Shown: in pieces, positions 47,841 to 58,433 of the stretch | Layout: each line of letters begins with the position of its first letter | How positions within the stretch are numbered: position 1 is the stretch's first letter | DNA from: Apricaphanius iberus | Taxonomy: Eukaryota; Chordata; Actinopteri; Cyprinodontiformes; Aphaniidae | Reading direction: 5' to 3' | Length of the DNA: 64,000 bases | NCBI GenBank assembly: GCA_028564705.1 | Contig: JAPXFQ010000787.1 | Span: 1,674,001 to 1,738,000 of the forward strand | Made by a program: the position numbers and the translations under genes | Notes under the pieces: generated by a model | Told to the model about the DNA's origin: nothing | The model's input: the letters and a program-made list of their open reading frames with translations, nothing else | The model's database searches: none

Positions 47841-48317
47841 GGGTAACCCAGGGATGATATTCTGTTTTTTAAGAAGTCGTATATAATCATATTCTGGTCT
47901 TGCCGGTGTTCACATGTCCATGTTTAACCGTGTTATTTCTAATATTCCAGTTTTGAATGGGTTATTGGCTGCCTATCAACGTAATCAGTTAGGGTACTCA
48001 ACGTCAAACAGGTCACACTATGCTGATGCCTCAAAAATTGCTTATGCCCAATTTTGTACAGAGGCAGAACAGCTGAGAGGACCAAGCCAGTGGGCTTAAC
48101 CTGTCAGCTTTTCCTTCCTTTCCTTTGGAAACGTGTCTACAATTTCTAAGTGGTGTGGTGTGAAAGTGAACCGAAACAGATAAAGGTTTGAAATATTTTT
48201 GCATTTCCTAATGAACCCATCCAACTTCCCCTATTCAAGACTGAGTTTCTCGGCCAACATACAATGCAGGAAGGCCTGGTGTTTAAAAAATGAACATGTA
48301 AATATAGTAAATATATA
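47841..48317. other. unassigned sequence
   Basis: Nothing recognised. Confidence 0.35.
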
Positions 48318-48830
48318 CAGTGCAGATCAAAAGGTTGGACACACCTTCTCATTCAATGTGTTTTCTTTGTTTTCATGATTACATTGCAGATTCTCAATCT
48401 AGGGCACCTAAACTATGAATGTATGGAATTACTGCATGTACTTAAACAAAAAAGGTGAAATAACTGAATACATGTGTTATATTTTAGATTCCTCAAAGTA
48501 GCCACCCTTTGCTCTGATTACTGCTTTGTATTTTCTTGAGCTTCAAGAGGTAGTCACCAACAGTCTTGAAGGAATTCCAAGAGATGCTTAGTACTTGTTG
48601 GCCCTTCTGCCTTCAATTTGCGGTTTAGCTCACCCCAAATCATCTTGATTGGGTTCAGGTCCGGTGACTTTGAAAGCCAGGCTATTTCCCCATTTTTGTA
48701 GAAGTACTACATAATTCCATGTCTTCATTCATAGTTTTGAGGCCTTCAGTGAGAATCTACAATGTAAATAATCGTGAAAATTAAGAAAACTGCTGAACGA
48801 GAAGGTGTGTCCAAACTTTGGTGTGTACTG
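48318..48830 (-). mobile_element. Tc1-like deletion derivative, both ends present (copy 2)
   Basis: Flanked by TA on each side. The ends cagtgcagatcaaaaggttggacacacc and the complement of ggtgtgtccaaactttggtgtgtactg are inverted repeats. The minus strand carries only the C-terminal transposase scrap (SPDLNPIE and ELLQDCW equivalents near 48,540-48,680). At 513 bp it lost most of the gene. It is the most complete of three copies in this window (others 2,329 and 54,248). Confidence 0.85.
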
Positions 48831-49066
48831 TATATTAAAAGAAAAAAGCACTCAGCATGGTGCAGGTTATGTGATGCTTTGGTTCCATTTTCATCAAAAG
48901 GAGATGTGAACATAGTCCCATCAACTCTTTAAAGTACCATAACATTTTATAAAGGAAATGTTGGGCCTCTGGCATAAATCTAACAAAAGATACTCACTGG
49001 ACCATAAATACAATAGAAACATTCTCTGCAACTAAGTAAGGTATTTTTTTTAATGAAATGTACATA
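48831..49066. other. unassigned spacer between two Tc1-like elements
   Basis: Nothing recognised. Confidence 0.35.
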
Positions 49067-50678
49067 CAGTGCTCAGCATAAATTAGTACATCCCTTTTAA
49101 AAAGTATGGATTCAGTCAGTATCTCAATGAACAAAAGAACATTTCAAAACTTTTCACAGTGCTGAGTTTTATTGAACACTTAACTCCATAACGTGAAATT
49201 AAGGTCAATAATCTAACTTAGATCACAAAATCTTCAGTTTTACTCAAATTAGGTGAAGCAAAAATGAATAGATTCTGTAACAAAAACTACTACATCTAGT
49301 GTTTTGTATGAGCACCGTGATTTTTGAGGACAGCACCAAGTCTATGTATGGAATGAACAATTTGGCTACATAAAGCGCTAATCTTTTTCCATTCTTCAAG
49401 AATAGCCTCTTTTAGAGCCTGGATGCTGGATGGAGAGGGATTCTCAACTTGTTGCTTCAGAATTCCCCACAGGTGTTCGATTGGGTTCAGATCAGGAGAT
49501 ATACCTGGTCATTCAATCACCTTCACCCTGTTCTGCTTCAGAAATGCAACAGTAGCTTTAGATGTGTTTTTTGGATCATTGTCGTGTTTGAAAAGTGGAC
49601 GATGACAAGTGCACAGAGTGATGGCAGCATCTTCTCCTTTGGTATAGAGCAGTACATTGTCGAGTTCATGACACCATCAATGAAATGCAGCTCCCCAACA
49701 CCAGCAGCACTCATGCAGCCCCACTTAACGACACTGAAACCACCTTGTTTTACTGTAGGCACCGTGCATTATTCTTTGAAATCCTCACCTTTATAACGCC
49801 ATACCGTTTTTAAACCATTAGATCTAAAAACAGTGATCTTTGTCTCATTACTCCAGTGTCACAGTAGTCTTTGTCTTTCTCAGCTTGAGCCCTAGCAAAT
49901 TCTAGGCGGGCTTTTTTGTGCATGAGCTTTAGGAGAGGCTTCCTTCGTGGACGATACCCATGCCTGTCATTCCTCAGCAGTGTGCGTCATATGATGATCA
50001 CCCCGGTTTGGCTTTCTACAGCTTTAGGTAACTGCAGTGAATTTGCATGGTGAATTTCTTCAACCCTTCTCATCAGAAGACACTCCTGTCGATATGTTAA
50101 CTTTGGTTGACGTCCTGGACGTCTCTGTAAGATGGTGGCACTTTCATCTTTCTCAAATTTTTTGATCACTTTTGCTACAGTATTTTGACTGATATGTAAA
50201 GCTGTGCTTATCTTCTTGTAGCCCTCACCTTTTTTTCGTAAAGAAATTATTTCCTTTCTCCGATTTTGTGACATTTCTCTTCCATGGGGAGCCATTGCTG
50301 ACAGCATGAAATGGGAAGGGCTTTTCTTTGTAAAGTAATGCCCTTTTATAGTCACCTGTCTACTGGACACCTCTTTAATGAATCATTAGAATCACCTGAG
50401 GTTGAATGCCTGTTCACGGAAATTTGTAGTCTTAAGTGTGGCTTTTCTCCTAGGACTATAATTGGGGTGTACACATTTTTGCAAGATGGGCTTGAATGAA
50501 TTTGTTAGGAAAATAACTTTTTTGTGTGTGCAAATTAACAAATCTTGTTTGCAATTAATGACCCACATCTGTGGGAGTATTTTGTAGTCTAGTACCTCAT
50601 AGAAAATGTTGATTCTGAAAGGAAACTGAAGGTTTTCTGACAGATGTAGTGGGGTGTACTCATTTATGCCGAGCACTG
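49067..50678 (-). mobile_element. full-length Tc1-like transposon (1,612 bp)
   Basis: The ends cagtgctcagcataaattagtacatccc and ggggtgtactcatttatgccgagcactg are near-perfect inverted repeats of about 28 bp, flanked by TA (49,065-49,066 and 50,679-50,680). It contains a transposase pseudogene on the minus strand (50,295 to 49,296). The length is right for an autonomous Tc1-like element. Confidence 0.92.
49296..50295 (-). pseudogene. Tc1-like transposase, frameshifted
   Basis: Start chosen at the ATG 50,295 (MAPHGREMSQNRRKEI), because the upstream in-frame ATGs lie in the terminal region. Residues 8-55 form the first helix-turn-helix (GYKKISTALHISQNTVAKVI), followed by RRPGRQPKLTYRQE, the GRPR-like linker. 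The stop is VLKNHGAHTKH-TAG at 49,296-49,298. The centre is in a second frame (GCMSAAGVGELHFIDG, about 49,640-49,730). A decayed SPDLNPIE stretch lies near 49,480-49,500. The span is 1,000 bp, one base more than 333 codons, so the net indel is 1, with several stops. Not functional. Confidence 0.85.
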
Positions 50679-51669
50679 TATATGTTTGTGCTTAAAAAAC
50701 TTACCTGCAAAAAAAGAGCAGGGTTGTTGGGAGCAGTCATATTTATAAAGTCTTACAGCTACTGAGAGGAAGGACTTGCGATAACGCTTGTTTATGCAGC
50801 TAGGATGCCACACAAAGCAGCGCTATCACAGGTCCTTCCTTTCAGCAGCGTTTTCTTTAAGATGGACAATAATACAAAACAAACAGTCAAATCAACCCAG
50901 AAATAATTCATAGACAGATATAACTCAGGCAGACAGATTCCTCCAATGCATTTATGGGCTAGAATCTAAGATGGATGTTTCCAAATTATGCTGTTAGAGA
51001 TTGTTATAGTAAGAAGACATGAATTCTGACTATTTACACATGGACTATACCAAGTGGAGGGTGCAGTGTTCAAGGGTATTGTAGAAGTTCTCCAAACTAG
51101 GATCTGGAATAGCAGAAGAAAAAAAACATAATTATAAATAAATCAGAATAAAAATGAATGGAAATTACTTCTATTTTGTTAATATATATTTTTTAATTTT
51201 ATAACTTATTATTAATTACTCTATAATCCTTTGCTGGCATTGCTGTTGTTAATAGGGGTTAATTTCTCAAGGATTTCTCAAGGAGACAAGCTCTTTGATG
51301 TCCTGCTTCTTTCTGAATGAAGCCTTGATTTTCTGTCGGACTAATTACGAGATGGGTTAAAGGCATTAATCCTGTCTGTGTCAGTTTCATCAAACAGCTG
51401 ACAGAACCATTTTCCGTCAGTCTGTTTGAAAGTAAAAACATGCTGTCTGTACAATCACACTCTGTTTACAGTCAACATGTCATGCGTCTAAAAAAAATCA
51501 TGACGTTCGTGCATAATGTCATACCGAGCTCTGTCATCTGTGGAAATCTGACTTTCCTATTCCTTTCAAGTAACAGACATGCACAGTTCAGGATGCAGCT
51601 TCAATGCCTTAAGATAAAATGTTTGCAAAAGTATTCAGACCACTTTCCCCCTAAAAATATTTACCTTAC
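50679..51669. other. unassigned; one conserved-looking stretch
   Basis: No gene. 51,240-51,435 is unique and contains ggactaattacg and gcattaatcc, homeodomain-type sites. Candidate conserved non-coding element on appearance only. Confidence 0.3.
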
Positions 51670-51910
51670 AAAAAAGTCACATGGGCGAACATGTTCTTCA
51701 CCTGGCATCTCATCATCCTGTGTGGGCCCTGGTAAAACATGTGTGTAGCACATATGGATTTCATGTGTTTCCTACGGAAAATAAAATGTTTCATGTGGTT
51801 TACATATTATCCCATGGGCTTTATATGTGTATCACCATGGCTTTCACAGTTTATTGTCAAGAAAATTTTCCAAAGTCAACCTACAGTATGTGATTTTACT
51901 ATATGTGAGG
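51670..51910. repeat. CACATG-rich degenerate repeat (copy B)
   Basis: Shares the block ctggtaaaacatgtgtgtagcacatatgga with copy A at 36,610-37,040, followed by further catgtg/cacatg variants. Frames over it are chance. Confidence 0.62.
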
Positions 51911-52935
51911 GTCTAATGTATAGCAAAGAAGGGCCAAAAGGAAAAAAAGGGCTCTAGATCTGCAAAGCTTCTAGCCCGCAAAACACCTGCAAAATATGTT
52001 TCTTCAGAGCCTTCACATAACAGTTGTATTTATACTGAGATTACAGTACATATTAACCATAAATTGACCTGAAACTGCAGTTGCTTTCACTGGCCTTTTT
52101 CTTAGCATTAAAAAATTAAAGGGGACTGAATTGTATGCACATATCAAAGCACACTTCAGATTCTCTTTGGGTAAAAAACAAAACAAAACCTAGAAACATT
52201 AGGAGCCACTTGGAGTACCTCAGCGAGAAGTTCATATATATTCGCGATAAGCATTTATCCATATAATGGACGTTAATAAGCCAACCAAAGTGCAAACCTC
52301 CGGATAATGCATATCTGCCACAAAACGCCTTCATTTCACCAATGATTTGTTATAAATCACAAACGCTATTCCCATGTGAGTTTGGAGTTCCTCGGAGGTG
52401 CTGAATTGTTGTAATCCAGGGTGTTTTATAGGCATTTAATTAAACAATTCTTACTACAATAACTGACGATTTCAGTGACTTTGCAGCCATAAACCATTAG
52501 TACTATAGTTTGTGCAGGTTTTGGAAAGGGAGCCTGTGAAAGCTGAACTTAATCCACTTGGTCATTTTGTTGGTGCAATTTGGAAACAACCAGCTGTGAA
52601 CCATGATGTCTGCAGTAGCAAGTTCTATCTGACCAACGTCAAGCACAGAGTGAAAGCCCTGCTCAGAATATATGTGGGATGCCTGCATGGCAGTGACACA
52701 ATTTAAGTTGTATGTTAGTGTTTTTGAAATAAAAGCCAGTTAAACACCTCTGCAGAAAACAACAAAGCATCTCAGACACTCCGAAATCACAGGGAAATAG
52801 TGCGAATATTGGTTAAATGAGTGTTATGGCAGATAAAGCCTTATTTACAGGCTGCACATCAGTTGCTGCATTAACTTCCATTATATGGATATATGCTGAT
52901 AACGAATGGATATAATCTTCTCCTGAAAGACTCCA
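51911..52935. other. unassigned sequence
   Basis: No gene recognised. 52,370-52,480 is non-repetitive and looks conserved, by eye only. Confidence 0.35.
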
Positions 52936-53290
52936 GGGCCCTGTTCCAGAAAGCTTGGTTAACTTACCATTTGGTAAACAATGAAGTCTTGGTTAATCAA
53001 CCCAAAACCCTAACCCTGAATATGTTGGTTCCAGAACACCTGATAAGATTCTGGTTAATCAATCTACTCCTGCTAAACCCTGAAACATAAAGACCCTCTC
53101 AATGGATCACAGAATTCATGAGTCACAAAGGACACGGCAGAAAAAAAGGGAAGAATACCTCAAAGAAGTGGAGTTGGAAGTACTAATGCTGACCGATGAG
53201 GAATAAAAAGCCAATAATTATGAAAAAAGAGCAAACCTAAAGAAAGAACGTTGGCTTGGCAAAACATAACAGTGTGTGTGAGTATAAAGT
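52936..53290 (+). mobile_element. PIF/Harbinger-like element, 5' part
   Basis: Starts gggccctgttccagaaagc, like the GGGCCCTGTTTCAGAAAG end of fish Harbinger elements, then repeated ttggttaatcaa and ggttccagaacacctgat wording. It carries the start of a Myb/SANT-like gene (53,102) and a donor-like gtgagt near 53,278. The 3' part, with the nuclease gene, is missing. Confidence 0.6.
53102..53206 (+). pseudogene. Harbinger Myb/SANT-like protein, N-terminal exon
   Basis: From ATG 53,102 the frame reads RTRQKKREEYLKEVELEVLM, matching the start of the Myb/SANT-like (NAIF1-type) protein that accompanies Harbinger transposases and binds the element ends. A TAA at 53,204 stops it after 34 codons. The following codons still resemble the family (an NYEKRANLKKERW segment), so the stop is a decay mutation. 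Confidence 0.6.
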
Positions 53291-53484
53291 CCAACTCACC
53301 CCAATCAACTTTTTTTTCTGATAAGCTCTATAAATGAGTGTCTAATACTAATATATACATAGCTCTTCATTATTTTCATTTTTTTAGCACATTTTACAAA
53401 GAAAAAAAAAATTCTACAAAAAAAAAAAAACATCAGTGAAGTTCCCTCTTCAGTTTAAAACTTTACACTGCAATTGAATTCCTA
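53291..53484. other. unassigned AT-rich spacer
   Basis: Contains poly-A runs (53,400-53,431). Nothing else seen. Confidence 0.4.
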
Positions 53485-54161
53485 TACCCAGCCAACATTT
53501 CAATGTGGGGCCCATATGGTTTTTAAAAGGGCTAAAAAATGGGCCCCATATAGGATTGTCCGTGGGTTCCATAATGGCCCCATGTTAAATGTCCATATGG
53601 GTGTTATGTTGCGAATAGCTGGGCACTGAATGGGCCCCACCTGGGAAAAGTAAACAAAAGCCCATCAGGGCCCCACCTTTTAGGAGCCCATGTCAAATAT
53701 TTGCCCATATTAGCTCAATATACCGCATGTGGGCCCAAATTAGACATGTCTTCACGGTCTGACTTGCATTTGCCCATGTGTGACCCATATAGGTTGACCA
53801 TGTGGGCCCCATGTGTGTCATCAATGTTAAAAAACATATATTGATAATCCAACTTGGCCCCAGCTGGGGCCTACATGAACAGCGTATCTCTAAGTGATCT
53901 TGTTTGCCCACGTCTAACCCACATAAAAAACCCAAGTGGGTCCTCCATGTGTTTCCCATTTTGAACCTATTTAAGGGCTTCCCGTCTTTGGCCCAGCTGG
54001 GACCTACGATATATTCCCACTTGGGTTTGCCCATATGGGTTTCACATGAGAAACCCAATTGGGCCCCATTCAAAAAGCCCAGTTTGAGCCCATGCCCAGA
54101 TGATACCCATCCAGCCCAAGCATATCTCAAGTCAGGCCCAAATACACATGTTGGCTGGGTA
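53485..54161. mobile_element. 677-bp TIR-bounded element with internal GGGCCC/CCCATATGGG repeats
   Basis: tacccagccaacat (53,485-53,498) and atgttggctgggta (54,148-54,161) are perfect 14-bp inverted repeats. Between them, degenerate units of the kind cccatatgggtt, gggccccacatg, cccaactgggcc recur on both strands. The long frames 53,693-54,130 (minus) and 53,904-54,245 (plus), full of W-G-P and H-M-G, come from the repeat and are not genes. I remember this repeat from other fish genomes but cannot name its family. Confidence 0.72.
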
Positions 54162-54247
54162 ATAGAGCATGCCTACTGGCTCTGCCTTATTGCAGATATC
54201 AGCCTTAAACATAATAATTCTCAACAATCTTCATTATATATATAGTA
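54162..54247. other. spacer before a Tc1 fragment
   Basis: Nothing recognised. Confidence 0.3.
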
Positions 54248-54655
54248 CAGACCAAAGTTTGGACACACATTCTCATTCAGTGAGTTTTCTTTATTTGCAT
54301 GACTATTTACATTGTAGATTCTCACAGAAGGCAACAAAACTATGAATGAACACATATGGAATTATGTAGTACTTTTACAAAAATTTTGAAATTGCGTGAC
54401 ATCCAAAGTCACCGGACCTGAACCCAATAGAGATGATTTGGGTAGAGCTACACTGCAGAGGGAAGGAAAAAGGGTCAACAAGTACTAAGCATCTCTGGGA
54501 ACTCCTTCAAGACTGTTGGAAAACAATTTCAGGTGACTACCTCTTGAAGCTCAACAAAATGCAAAGCACTAATCAGAGCAAAAGGTGGCTACTTTGAGGA
54601 ATCTAAAATATGTATAACACATAATAACACAATATAACACATGTATTCAAGTGGT
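54248..54655 (+). mobile_element. Tc1-like transposon fragment (copy 3)
   Basis: Preceded by TA. It starts cagaccaaagtttggacacac, the same terminal repeat as 48,318-48,830, and runs in the opposite orientation. Plus-strand codons give decayed KSPGLNPIE and LWELLQDCW equivalents (about 54,400-54,530). The right terminal repeat is missing. Confidence 0.75.
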
Positions 54656-54664
54656 GCTGGAAGA

Positions 54665-57660
54665 TATACTTCAATTCAACAATACTTTATTGATCCCAGA
54701 GGGAAATTAAGTGTTTTTGTAGCTCATTATTAATTAATTTTTAAAGGAGTTCTTGTAGACCATGATGACTGTGGGGAAAAAGGATTTCCTGTAGCGGTCT
54801 GTGTTGCAGCGAAACTGAAGAAGCTCCCGGCTGAAGATAATCTGTTTCTGTAGGATGGTCTCATGAAGAGGATGTTCAGCATTCACCATAATCTTTTTCA
54901 TTTGATGAAGAATCCTTCTTTGCATCACTATCTCCAGTTGTTCCACAGGTGTCCCCAGAACAGAACTAGCCTTCTTCATCAAGTTGTTGAGCTGTTTTAA
55001 GTCTCTGGCTCTGACGCTACTACCCCAACAGATAATGGACGAAGACATGACACTCTCCAAAGCAGACTTGAAGAAGATTTGTAGCATCTTGCTGCAAATC
55101 TTGAAGGACCTCATCTTCCTGAAAAACTACAGTCTGCTCTGTCCCTTCTTGTAGACGGTTTCACTGTTGATTCTCCAGTCCCGTCTCCTGTCCAGGTGAA
55201 CTCCGAGTTATCTGTACTCCTCAACCACTTAAACTTCTTCTCCCTTGATAGCGACAGGCTTTTACTTATACCTGTTTCTTCTGAAATCTACAATCATCTC
55301 CTTTGTTTTGTTCACACCCGACGATTGCAGATTGAGTGAAAAGGAATGGTGAGGGTACAGTTCCTTGTAGTGCTCCTTTGCTGCTGACCAGTTAGTTTGA
55401 CACACAATCCTTCAGTCTCACAAACTGTGGTCTGCTTGTCAGGTAGTCATTGATCCTCATGTTGAGGCCTCCACCTGTGTCTTCAGGAGTTTCTCACAAA
55501 GCAAATCAGGCTGAATTGTGTTAAATGCACTGGAAAAATAAAAGAAGATGATTCTCACAGTGCTGCCTGCTTTGTCCCGATGACAGTGAGTTGGTTGAAG
55601 CAGGTTGATGATGGCATCTTCAACGCCAACTCCATGGCGATAAGCAAACTGCAGGGCTTCCCGATAGGTTTTAGTTTGCTTACTTAGGTGGGGCAACATG
55701 AGTCTCTCCAGGACCTTCATGATGTGAGATGTCAGGGTGACTGGTCTATAATCATTGATGACTGATGGGTGAGTTTTCTTTGGAACTGGAACAAAGCAGC
55801 ATGTCTTCCACAACACTGGAACCTCCTGGGTCAGGCTAAGGTTGAAGAGGTGCTGCAGAGTCCAACAGAGCTGCTCTGCACAGGTCTTCAGGACTCTGGG
55901 GCTGACACCATCTGGACCTGCAGCCTTGTTCTTGTTCAGTTTCTCCAGCTGCCTCTTCACCTGACCTCTAGAGACAGACAGGTGGGAGAGTGAGATAAAG
56001 GGTGTAGGAGTATCTCCTGACTTGGTTGAAGACAAAGTCGTGGAAGTAGAAGAGTTAATGACTGAGGTGGAAGATAAAACATTTGAGGTGTGACAAGATA
56101 GGTGTGGGTCAGAGGAGAGTGGGATGTCTCTTTAGCTGGAAACAGGAGAAGAGGATGCTGAGTTTGTTCCTGAACTGAATCTATTGGAGAATGTGTTCAG
56201 TTCATTGGCTCTATCAAGAATTCCATCTATCCAATCCTTCCTGTGCTTAAAGCCTGTGATCTTTTTCTTTCCAGACCATACATCTATTGTATTGTTCCTC
56301 TGTAGTTTGTTCTCCAGCTTCTTCCTGTAAGTCTCTTTGTCGTCTCTGATCTTGACTTTTAGTTGCTTCTGTATACTCCTTAATAACTCCCTATCTTCCT
56401 CCTTAAATGCTCTTTTTTTCTTGTTCAGCAGTTCCTTTAGCTCACTCGTGATCCAGGGTTTGTTATTAGGGAAGCATCTCACTGTTCTGGAGGTGATGAT
56501 GTTGTCCACACAGAAGTGTATGTAGTCAGTCACACACTCAGTCATGGCACTTATGTCCTCTCCATGTTGCTGACAAGGAGTCGTCCAGTTTCTGGACTCA
56601 AAACAACCCTGCAGGCCTTCTTCAGCTTCAAGTGACCATATTCTAACAGTTCTCTTTGTTGGAGGTTGCCTCTGAACAAGTGGTTTATATTCAGTGCATA
56701 GAAAGACAAGATTATGATCTGATTGTCCCAGAGGAGGTCTTGGTATGGACATAAGCATCCTTTACAATTGCATAAAATCCAAGGTCTTGTTTTCTCTAGT
56801 GGAGCAGCTGACAACTATTGAAATGTTGGAAGTGTAGAAGAGAGTGAGGCATGATTAAAATCACCAGATATTGCCACACAAGCATTGGAGTGCTGGGTCT
56901 ATAGCTTAGCAACAACAGAACTAATGACATCACATGCATGGTTGGCAACGGCTGAAGGTGGAATGTAAACAAATGCCAAAATAACATTGGTGAACTCTCT
57001 TGGTTACTGCCAAGATTTCAATATCTCGGCTGCAGAGACAACACTTCACAGTATGTTAACAAGCACTGCTACTTCATCTCCTTTTCTTTTCCCGCTCCTC
57101 TTCAGATCTCTGTCTACTCGTACATTCAGAAAGCCTGGCAGAGAGACGTTGGAGTCACGGATATAATCCTGTAGCCATGTCTCAATGAAGCACATAACAC
57201 TGTATTCCAGACACTCAGGCTGAGTCCTTGTCAGGGCTTGGAGTCCATCCATCTTCTTAGGTAGTGATCTCACCTTTCCCACTATGATTGATGGAAGAGA
57301 TGGTTTGAATTTCTTATTTTTTCTGTATCCTTTGCTCTCCTGCTCTGCTTCCACGCCTCCTCCTTCTCAACTCATCTGGAAATTGTGGCTTCAGATGAGC
57401 TATTTCAGCTTTTGCAATATTAATCAGCTGCTCCGGGCTGTAAACCACCTTGTTGCCATGGTTACACATAATAACAATTGAGGAAATACTGAAAAATCAA
57501 CAGCAAATCCCTCCAACTTCACAGGACAAAAACCTACAAAGCACATAGGTCCAAAAATGCAATTCTTCCCTAAGAAAAAGGAGGAAGCAATGTCCAAAAA
57601 AACAAAAGTCAATATGTAGCTAACAGAGCCACTACAACATGCAGCCACCCAGAGCAGCGC
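54665..57660 (-). mobile_element. jockey-type LINE, nearly full length
   Basis: The 3' end on the minus strand is ctgggatcaataaagtattg followed by ttgaattg, a typical LINE tail of this group in fish. The 5' region reaches about 57,660 (cgctgctctgggtggctgcatg on the minus strand). It is about 3.0 kb and contains a single ORF-type pseudogene. Probably Rex1/CR1/L2-like; the clade is not settled by eye. A fragment of the same family is at 26,687-26,878. Confidence 0.85.
54734..57469 (-). pseudogene. LINE endonuclease-reverse transcriptase, broken
   Basis: From ATG 57,469: a short leader, then (57,300-57,060, frame shifted) the AP-endonuclease start LPSIIVGKVRSLPKKMDGL and CFIETWLQD (E of the ETW catalytic motif). 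GDFNHA-like and SDHNLVF endonuclease ends lie near 56,860 and 56,715. Then the linker (56,132-56,700), and the RT palm (55,457-56,035) with NKAAGPDGVSPRVLK and YRPVTLTSHIMKVLERL. RT motif A is FYFSSAFNTI, so the first catalytic Asp is Tyr. Near 55,320 a deletion removes the YxDD box. The C-terminal segment is at 54,734-55,114. Several frameshifts add up to full inactivation. A host would need another copy to move it. Confidence 0.85.
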
Positions 57661-58234
57661 AATTCTAGAACGTCAAATGTATAATTTTAAAATGTGTTCC
57701 GTGTGTTGGGTCATTATTTAAACTTAACTTTCCTTTACCACCAATTTGTTGAGGGTACAATAATATTGTTCATTGAATTAAACATACATTGACCTTTAAC
57801 TTAATTAGATGCAACCCTGCATCCAGCATCTCCCTTCACCCAGCTGAGGAGTTGGCTCTGTAAAGGCTGACCAATGGTTCCTGTTCCTGGGGGTACTACA
57901 TCTTTCTCCCAGTGACTTTGTTAAATGGAAGTTTACAACAAATACTAATACATTACAATTAAACTACTATCATTGCTGCCAGTTAATGGCATTTTAATGC
58001 ACTTAGCAGTAGTCATTGTTTCACAATGCAGGATCATTTCATTTAGCTGCATATAATGTGTTCTGTAATCATATTTGAAATAATCTTACATTTTGCTAAT
58101 ATGTTTGTGAAATACTTTTTGATTGTTTGTAATATGTAATGGGCTTTGTCCTACTGTTTCTGGTTACATTTATTTTGACAATATATAGTATAATCTGTAC
58201 TTCCACGTCCAAAGAATTCAAATTTTAAATTTCA
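57661..58234. other. unassigned sequence
   Basis: Nothing recognised. Confidence 0.4.
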
Positions 58235-58433
58235 CCCCATGCTCAGAACACTCTCTGGAACAAATTTACCAAGAACATAATCTGGTCCGGAGGAGGTTAT
58301 GTTCAGAGATTAAGTTCCTTTGTTTAAAAAAACATACCTTGAAAGTTACCTCTGTTTTTGGAACCAAAAGTTGAGGTTATCCACAAACTTATCCGATTAA
58401 GTCACATAACCTGCTTTTTCGGGTATGGACCCC
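58235..58433 (-). mobile_element. Harbinger-like MITE
   Basis: On the minus strand it starts ggggtccatacccgaaaaagc and has ttggttccaaaaacagagg and tctctgaacataacctcctcc wording like that of fish Harbinger MITEs (compare 52,936). The left border in plus coordinates is approximate. No coding capacity. Confidence 0.42.

Noticed and set aside
47377..48099. Several overlapping 60-130-codon frames on both strands
   Set aside because: No recognisable domain; the region has MITE-like wording instead.
53693..54245. 145-codon minus and 113-codon plus frames
   Set aside because: Products of a repeat that reads alike on both strands; the W-G-P/H-M-G pattern is the repeat unit.
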